Below are positions 48,501-57,400 of a stretch of DNA of 64,000 bases, piece by piece. The position numbers were made by a program, and so were the translations under genes. Under the pieces are notes generated by a model that worked only from the letters and a program-made list of their open reading frames with translations, had not been told where the DNA came from and did not search any database. This DNA is from Tribonema minus. Lineage: Eukaryota; Sar; Xanthophyceae; Tribonematales; Tribonemataceae. The DNA is taken from the NCBI GenBank assembly GCA_017506865.1, contig JAFCMP010000423.1:806001-870000 (forward strand), read 5' to 3'. Every line of letters begins with the position of its first letter. The stretch's first letter is position 1.

Positions 48501-51500
48501 ATCCCCGTTCTGGCGCAACACGCTTAGATTCATGGTTACAGGTAGGGTGGGTGAGTATCGGCAATCACAGCGCCATCGCTGCCGATACTTGATATCCTTC
48601 AGCGGTCAGCCTCATCAGTACCAGCGTGATGATTTGAAGGAGGGTACATAGGAATTGGCACTGACAGCGTTGTCGCTGGCGATCGTGCACCTATCACCAG
48701 TAATAGGGGGGTTAGGGTCAGGGGTAGGCTAGGGGCAAGTAGGTGTTTGCACTCACAGCGTCGTCGCTGGTGATCGCGCACCCATCGGCGGCCAATTTTA
48801 CCAGCCCAGGGCAGCAACTGCACAACAGCGGAAACAGGGGCGCAGTGAGCATACTTTGGTGCTTCATCTTTAAGTGGCATATGAAAACATCTCAATGTGA
48901 AGTTTCAGCACAAACGTGATGCCGCTGCAACGTCACAGTAGGCATGTATGCAACCAGGCGTTCATTGACAGCGGCAGCTACTACGCCACTATAATGATAA
49001 TGAGGATGCCATTGCTGTGCGCAGCAGGACAGCAGTGGGAGAGCGGACGCATGTGATCGGCCGTGGTCTCGACGCAGCCTCTACCTGCACCCTAATAACC
49101 CTAACCCTAAACCCTAACCCAGAGCGGCGACATTGAATATGCAGCAGGAGGCAAGGAACCGCTGCCGCTACTCATGACGATGCCTACGACACGTGCTTGC
49201 CCTCTGCTGTGACCCCGATGCGGCAGGCCACAGCCTGTGTCATCGCTCGACCACAGCCAACTCTCATCCCCAACCACGATGCGCGCCCTGACATTGGTCC
49301 CAGCGGTGTGGAGGGGAGGCTTGATGTTGATGTATGGGTTTTGAAGTTGACTATCCGCAAAGGCCACAAGGGCCGTGCCTGTGGCTCCTGTGCAGCCGGT
49401 CACACTCAGATGGAAACGCACAACTTCAGCAAGTGCAGGCAGGCTCAAGGACTACAAAATATCGAACGCAGTTCAATCGAGTTCAGCTGTACTACCATGC
49501 TGAACTGCACTGTGCACTGACCTGGCAAAGGCCAGGACGGCTGCGCCCGTGACCCCGGTGCAGCCGGTCACGTCAACATCGCTCAGCGAGGGCATGGCGT
49601 GCGCAACCGCGGACGCCTCGGGGTCGCCGAAGCCGGGCAGGGCGCGTGCGTGCAACTTCAACATGCGCGGCATGACCTGCAAAGGTGAAGTAGTGCGGAA
49701 GATTACGCACAGCATGCTATTTCAACTAGAACACAGAGCTCAAGGACTGGTAATCACGTACCATTATTTGTTGTGGTCGTTGTTGCACTATATGCAGCGC
49801 ACTAGTTCAACTTGTACACAAAGCGCAAGGCCTGGTTATCAAGTACTACTCTTTGTGGTGGTAACCTTTGCTGCACTCTGAGATACTTCAAGACATATCA
49901 TGTAGGGAGCGGCGCATGTTGAACCTTCAGGCCTCTCTCTGGGCTTAAAGCTGAGAGTGACTTGCTTGCCAGCAAGGACAAGTACACCGACAGCCGCCTA
50001 CAACAGCTCTCCCTGTAGCTGGCTCAACGCGTCTGACGCCCTTGACATGGGGTCAGCGTTTACATGGTGTTACATACAGGGTTAGGTTTTTAGGGCAGGG
50101 ATACCTACCTAACTTGACGGCCACTGCGAGGCTTAGGGTCAGAGTTCCAGCTAGGCCTTGGTTAGGCACTGTGTGCTCGCACTTTGCCCCTATGAGCTAC
50201 CACGGTGTGGGTCAGGACAAGACTAGGACTAGGATCATGGTAAAGTTAGGAACTAGGGTTCGGATAAGGGTCGGCACCTTTCCGCACAGCGCGCGTGCCA
50301 TGCCCAATACGGAAGGCTTCCTGTTGGCCAACGCCGCCGCTACGGAAGTGCCGCTGATGTTCAGCTCGCGCAACAGCGCGCACACGCGGATGATGGCCTC
50401 AAAAACTTCAACTCCTGCAGCGGTGACGCTGTGGATGTCGATAACTTCAAGCGCGGGCCCTGTCGTGCACACAAGAACATCAGTGAGCACAAAAAAGCGA
50501 CTGCTATTGGCGGCGGCATGAGATTGTCGGCTGAGGTGAATTCAAGTCATGATTTCAAGAACTCTGTTGTTATGGTGCTGCGCTGATGCCGCATATGAGC
50601 GTGCATCTGCAATCGCAACAGTTCTTCAGGACCCTTAGGAGGGAGCTGTCAAAATATACACCGAGGCGCACACTACAAGGCTTTTGCAATGACCACATTC
50701 GTTGGTGATGCTGATGCTTATGTAGTTCTTGCGCAAGCAGACAAAGCGTACATACGGCCACACACACTGCGACACTGTCTCTGTTGGCGGTTGGATGGCT
50801 ATTGGCAGCGAGGATGCTACCGATGTGATGACACAGGCTGCAAGAATTACGGTAAGGTTGGGATTACGATGAGGGTGAGGGCTCATGATCAGCACATGCG
50901 CATACCTTAAAGCACATACATGTGATGCCATTTTGAGAGATAGTCTGCGCGCTCAAGCAGGCTTACGAGCGCAGCGGCAGTTACAGCCGCAACAGCCGTC
51001 AAGCAACCGATAATGCAGGCGCCGTGTGAGTGGCGCGTCACGTGCATCACCTTCGCAGAGCCTACACAATGTTCGCACTGTGAATTCCCGCGACGCATAC
51101 TTCAAGTAGTGTGCGGCATTAGAGCACGCGCTACCTGCGCGTTCGATGAGGTCCAGGAGCGCGGCTGCATCATAGCCTTGCAGCTGACAATAAGCAGTGC
51201 TTCGCATGCGGTGCCTTTGCAAAGTGGGCACTTCAAATCTATGCGAAGCATACTTAAACTAAGTAGCACAACAACAAGGCCTTACGCAAGCTACCTGTGC
51301 GTTCAACAAGGCCCAAGAGTGCAGCGGCAGTTGACACGCTGCTACAATGTCACTCCTGACGCAGGCGCCCTGTGAGCACTGCTCCGCATGCAGTGCCTCA
51401 GCACCGTGTGCTCTGTAAACTCAAAGTCACTCACGCAATGCATACTTGAAGTGAAACTTTGCGTTATGCAAGCTACCTGCGCGCTTGATGAGGCTCATGA

Positions 51501-54442
51501 GTGCAGCGCCAGACACAGCTGCGCAGCCGCCCAGCAACACCTGGCGCAGGCGCCCGCGGAGCGCTGCTTCACATGTAGCCAAGGATGCCAGGGACGCCGC
51601 CGACACCAGCGGACAGCCAATTATGTTGATGATGCTCAGGTGGGGGGAGCCCCCTGCCACCCACGCTGCGGTCTCGGGGCGCAGGCTCGGGCACCTGCTC
51701 CTTAAGCAAGGGAAAATAAGCCCTTTGTGTGCATGTTCAAAAATGTGTGTGAGCACGAGAATCAGGGTTGGTCAAATATGGTATCTGGCGCATTACCAAC
51801 CTATGAGCATTAAACTTTCGATATTATAATGTTCGATGTTATACACCCTAGGGTTAGGAGACATCAACTGGGATTTAGGCGCACCGTGTGCTTTTTGTTT
51901 GTGACATTACACACATGCCGGCCATGCGCCGTACGGCCGAGTGCGACGCGTTGCAGGCTCTCACAAAACACGTACCGTAACGTGCATGTGGCATGCGATG
52001 ACGCTTTCGGGCAGCACTTGAAGTCGGTATTGTCCGTACGATTCAGTGTGCATGATACATATGGCTATACGGTATTTACGGTGTCTGAAGTGCGCACTGT
52101 ACCGCCCGACCATTTGCCAACTACCAAAGCTGAAGTTGAAGCTCAACCACACATGCTACACACAGACCAGCGGCCGGAAATAAGCGCGGTGTGCTCGCAG
52201 CTTGCGAGTGCACGTGTGCGGGAATGCGTATCCCGCATTCCTCCAGTTGAGAGTGAGTCGTGCCTCAAAATTCAAGGCTATGTGTCTGAATACCTCAAGT
52301 CTCCAGCAAGCACCTCCGGGTGAAACCTCCGTGGGTGCGTCGAACTTCAAGGTTATGTCTGCATACCTCAAGTCAGCCAAGTACAAGTACCTACCTGGTC
52401 AGGTCCACTGACTGCAGCCGCAGCGCCAGCACGGTGTGCACCGCTCCGTGGTCGCCGCACAGGAAGGCCTTGCCAGTAAACCCCTGCAGATAGGGTTGGA
52501 CGTAGGGTTACGGGTAAAGTCGCGGTTGACTAGGATCCTTGCCGGCGAACCTGTACAAATCGGTGGGATTAGGGCTGGGCCAAGGCTTGAGATATCCATC
52601 GGAGCTTGGTTCAGTATTGGGTCAGACTGAGGTTGACATTAAGAGTAGGGTTAGGGACAGGTGTTTGCACAGCGTGCAGGCACACTGCGATGTCAGATGC
52701 GCTGTAGGCAGATCAGAGGCTACTGGTTCGCTAGCAGCTAGTTGTGTTAGGGTTTGGATAGGGTGAGGAGACAGGTTAGGCTTAGGGTTGGCTGATGCAA
52801 TGCGCAGGACGTGCTCTTCCAACGCCGCATTGGGTAGAAATAGCGTCAGGGGTCAGGTCAAGACCTGGCACCCGCCTTGCCGTAGATCTGCTGCGTCGAT
52901 CACCACCTATGGTACCTGCGCGAGCAAGTGTGAAGACTGTGAGCTTTGAATTATATAGGTTCAAGATTGAAATCAGGGTTAGTTGAATGTAAATTCAATG
53001 TATAGGGCCGAGCGTTGCTGATTGACGCAGCCACCGCACATTCTCAGTAGCCTTAAGCAAGACACATGAGTGTCCCGCAGTGCGTGCTAACCCAAAGTAC
53101 TTTGAAGTACTTCTATACGCTAAGATTACACTGAAGTATACAACAAGAGAAAAGTAGTACCGTCATGATGGCGAATGTATATATGCAGTGGAGCGGAATT
53201 TGTCCTCTCCATGTATGCATGATGTGGCAGCAGCATCATGGCTCAGAAAAGGCGGCTGCACTGTTAGACCTATTCAGCCATGTACAATGTGTCTATGACG
53301 GTTTAGAATGCACATACGCAAGGGCAGCTGCACTGGTAGAGCTTTTTCCAGTCGTGTGCGATAATGTGTTCACGGCGATCCAAGATGCTGAGCGCGCACG
53401 AAGCTGATGGCAGCAGAATCAGTGCGCATCCGCAGTACAACCAATGTGCAACTAGCTTCCTCCACAGTCATACCTACATCAACTTCTTGAAGTACCCTCG
53501 TGTGCGTCCACAGTACTGCTGCCGCAAACACTTTGCAAGTAGTATCCTCTACACTCAGTAGTTGTTGCAACGTAGAGAGCTGTTGCTCACTACCCTGTTG
53601 CGCCACACCCGAGCTAGACATCAAGGGGACAAATGCAACAGAAGACCGACGCCAGTCGTGTGCTGCTAGAAGTGAATGTATTGTAGTCTGTCCACCGGTA
53701 AGTGTAACTGCCGTGACCGTCAAGCGTGCAAAGGTCAATGAGCATGTAACTGCCATATGCTCCAACAGTAGTATCTACATCAAATTTTTGAAGTATTGTT
53801 GTGTGCACTACACTAAAATGGAAACAGCGGTGAAGCTCACCTGACATTCTGGCAGTGTCAGGCGCTTGAGCTGCGTACACCCCTGCAGCAGCTGCCTGAC
53901 GCCTGCATCTGTAATACCCTGCATACCCCTGCATGAAGCGTTTGCAGCGCAGCGAGCAAGTCGCATCAGTTCCGGTCACATTCAGTTCAGATCCATTGTA
54001 CCACTTAGTAGAAGCTTGTCAGGCCATCACAGAGCCAGGCGGCGCTGACTTCAGCCATGGTGACAGCACGTCCGTTGACAGAAATAGCGTGGCCACAGAC
54101 TTTAAGTCATGTTGTGGCAGTGCACCGCAAGAAGCCACGAGTGCAGCAGGTCACCGTGAAGATGACATAAGTTACGTGTGCGGGATTGACGGCACACATT
54201 GCTCAAGCCATTTGCGCGGCAAGCTGCGGTCAGCCATCTCCACACAGTAAGCCTAAAAAAGACTGGCGTGCCTCGTTGCTTATTAGCAACTTCAGAAGCA
54301 CAGTTATCCTGGACTTATCCCGTACACATACCTGCAAGAAAAGGATTGCAGCCCCTTGCACCCAGCAGCCAAGGCTATAAGCCCACCATCGCTGATGCCG
54401 CTGCTGCTGCCGCCGCCACCGACGCCGCTGCCGTCGCCGCCT

Positions 54443-54473
<31 letters not shown>

Positions 54474-57400
54474 TGCAGTCTTCTTCGCTGCCGCTGCCGC
54501 TGCAGTGGCCGCTGCTGTTACTGTTGGTCGCAGACGTGCTTGTGCCATCAATGCTCAGGTGCACCAGGCCCGCGCACTCGCGCGCAATCACACGGCAGTG
54601 CTCGTCGCCGACCTGCAAGTAGGGTTTGGTTAGGGTCAGGGTTAGGGTCAGGTGAATCACAAGGCAGTGCTCGTCGCCGACCTGCAATTAGGGTTTGGTT
54701 GGGGCTAAGGTTGGGTTTAGAGTTAAGTGAATCACACGGCGGTGCTTGTCGCCAACCTGCAAGTAGGGTTTGGTTAGGGTAGGGCTAGAATTAGTGTGAG
54801 GTGAATCAGGATGCAGTGCTCATTTCTGATTGGCAGCTGGGCTGCATCGCATGGTGATAGAGAGCAGTGTCACGGGCAACCGAAACCTAGCCCTAACCCT
54901 AGCCCTAACCCTAGCTCTGTCTCTGAGCTAGCGCGCTACGGACTAGGCATGATGACCGAGTAGCGGGACCAGCATCGATGGCCAACAGCAGAGCTAACCC
55001 TAACACAACTCTAGCCTAAAGGATTAAAGTGGCGCTAGTCAGCCACCGCAGAGTCGGTTGGGGTTAGGTGTAGAGTGAGTTTGAGTCTGCACACAGGGTT
55101 AGGGTTAGAGTTAGGTTAGGTTGTGCCCCCCCTGACGAAACTAAACGCCGTGGCAGAGTAGGACACCCAAGGTGGACCCAATGCAAAGTGCAGAACAGCA
55201 CTAGACCAGGGCAGGCTAATATTGCAAAGAAGTGAATTATTGTGCAGGTGCTTGTGCAAGCGGAGAAATAGCCCTGAGTCAGGGGCGGAACAGTACCGGA
55301 CTGGTGCTGGAACATGCAGTGGTGGACTAACAGGAGAAACTCCCAGAATGGAGAAACCTGTGTAGGTATGCATGCACATGCAAGTAGGGTATGTAGGTAT
55401 CATACTCCGTCACCCCCCACCATGTTCGCCTACTTACAGGTATGCTCAGTGCACGTCAGCTGCAGCAGCTGGGGCCTAGCCCTAACCCTAACCCTAACCC
55501 TGGAGCTGACCTTGGCACCACCCTAGCCCTAAACCTAACCCTTACCCTAACTCTACTCCTCACCGTCACCCTCAACCTAACCCTCAATTTGACCCACCTT
55601 GACCTTCACCCTGTCTAACCCTAACCCTAATTCTAACCCTGACAATGGCTCTGACCCTAACCATTACCCTAAGCTGAGGACACCCCGGACCTCAACTCGC
55701 CCTCAATGTCACCCTCACCCTAATACAAGGTCAAGTGGATTCCTAACCATAACCCTGGCCCTTGCGCCAATCTTTACTCCGTCCCAACCCTAAACCTGAC
55801 CCTAACCTTAAATTCTAACCGTATGAGCTCACCTCGGGGCAGCGATCCAGGCACAAGGAGTGCAGCAGCACCCAGCCGGACAGCACCGCGTGCAGGCGCG
55901 ACTCAGTTATGCCCTGTTGAAGTAGTGGGAGGCATGCAGCAGTGCTCAGCGCAGGAATGAACACCACTGACAAACACACATGTAAGCCAGCGCTGGGTCA
56001 TCAATCAAGGTCCTGATGAGCTTGGGTTAGGGTTAAGCGATTGACGCGCCTCGTGCAAGATAACTGCTGTGATGGCACGTTGAAGTTGGAAGCATGCAGC
56101 AGTGCTCAGTACAGGAATCAAACCACTGACTAACAGCAGGTGAGCCAGCCCTGGGTCATCAACAGAGGTCTTGATGGTAGGGTTTGGGTTAGGGTTAGGC
56201 GATTGACTCGTCTTGTGCAGAAATATTGCTGTGATGCCCTGTTGAAGTAGTGGGAAGCATGCAGCAGTGATCAGTGCAGGAATGAAACCACTCACAAACA
56301 GCAGGCGACCCAGCCTTGAATCGTCAACGGAGACAGTGATGGTAGCGCGATTGACGCGCCTCGCGCAAGATTGCTGTGATGCATTGGTGAAGTACAGTAG
56401 TGGAAAAATGCAGCAGTGCTCAGTGCAGTGATGAAAACCACTGTTGAACAGCCGGCTGGCCGATGGTACTGGTGTGCATAGAGTTAAAGTAGTGGAGGAA
56501 TGCGGCAGCGGGCAGCACAGTGATGAAGTCCCAGATTAGCAGAGGGGGGGATTAGCAGAGGGCGAGCCCATGGAGCCACCACAAGAACCATACGTAAGCT
56601 GTCACCAGATGACGAGTTATACTTGGGCTTGACATGAAGCCCCGACATGCTTGCGCTGATGCCGAACACGTCAACGATCCAGTTCAGCATCAGTATACCA
56701 CACGGCAGTGTGCACCGGCTTGAAACGTCATCCTGACCCATGGCCAGAACCACGACCTACTATAATTATTGGTGGAAGGCACTGGCCGTTAACCACACCT
56801 TGCCACCTAGAGCTCTCCGATCTTTTGAATCGTTTCCCCAATAAATTCATGATTTACAAACTGCATTTAGTGCAGCTCACCGTGCAGCCAGAAAGGTTGA
56901 GCGCTGCTGCGTGCTCGCCAAAAGTGTCCACAATCCAGGGCAGCGCCGACGGCGCGTCCGCCCGGCTCGTGAGCTGCACTTCAAGTGCAACTTCAAGTGA
57001 ATCGGCTCTCGGCTCAGCTTTCAATGCTAGGAGAAGTTGCGTTACCACGGCGGCATCGCGCGGCAGCCGCCACGGACTGACGTCGAGCGCTGTTGCCGAC
57101 TGTGGAGGCACATAAGGGGTGGGGAGGGGTTGAGGATAAGGGCCGGGGGGGGGGGGGGGGGAGGGTCAGATGCCAAGGGGAATGAACGCACAGGCAGCAT
57201 GAACCATACCCCTGACTCATTTGAGTCGTCATTCTTCAAGCAGAAATCATCACTGAAGGAAAAATGGGGCGTGTTCGCTGAAACCTATCCTAGCCTTCAT
57301 GTCGCCCCTGCACTGCAACATGTGACCAGCACCAAACAGCTGCGTGCATGCATTGCATACATACATACCGACCCAAACAGTGCTCAACAGCAGTGCTCAA

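Noticed and set aside
55476..55810. A true chromosome end because of CCCTAA repeats
   Set aside because: Repeats are degenerate, change orientation nearby and have phase-compatible exons on both sides.
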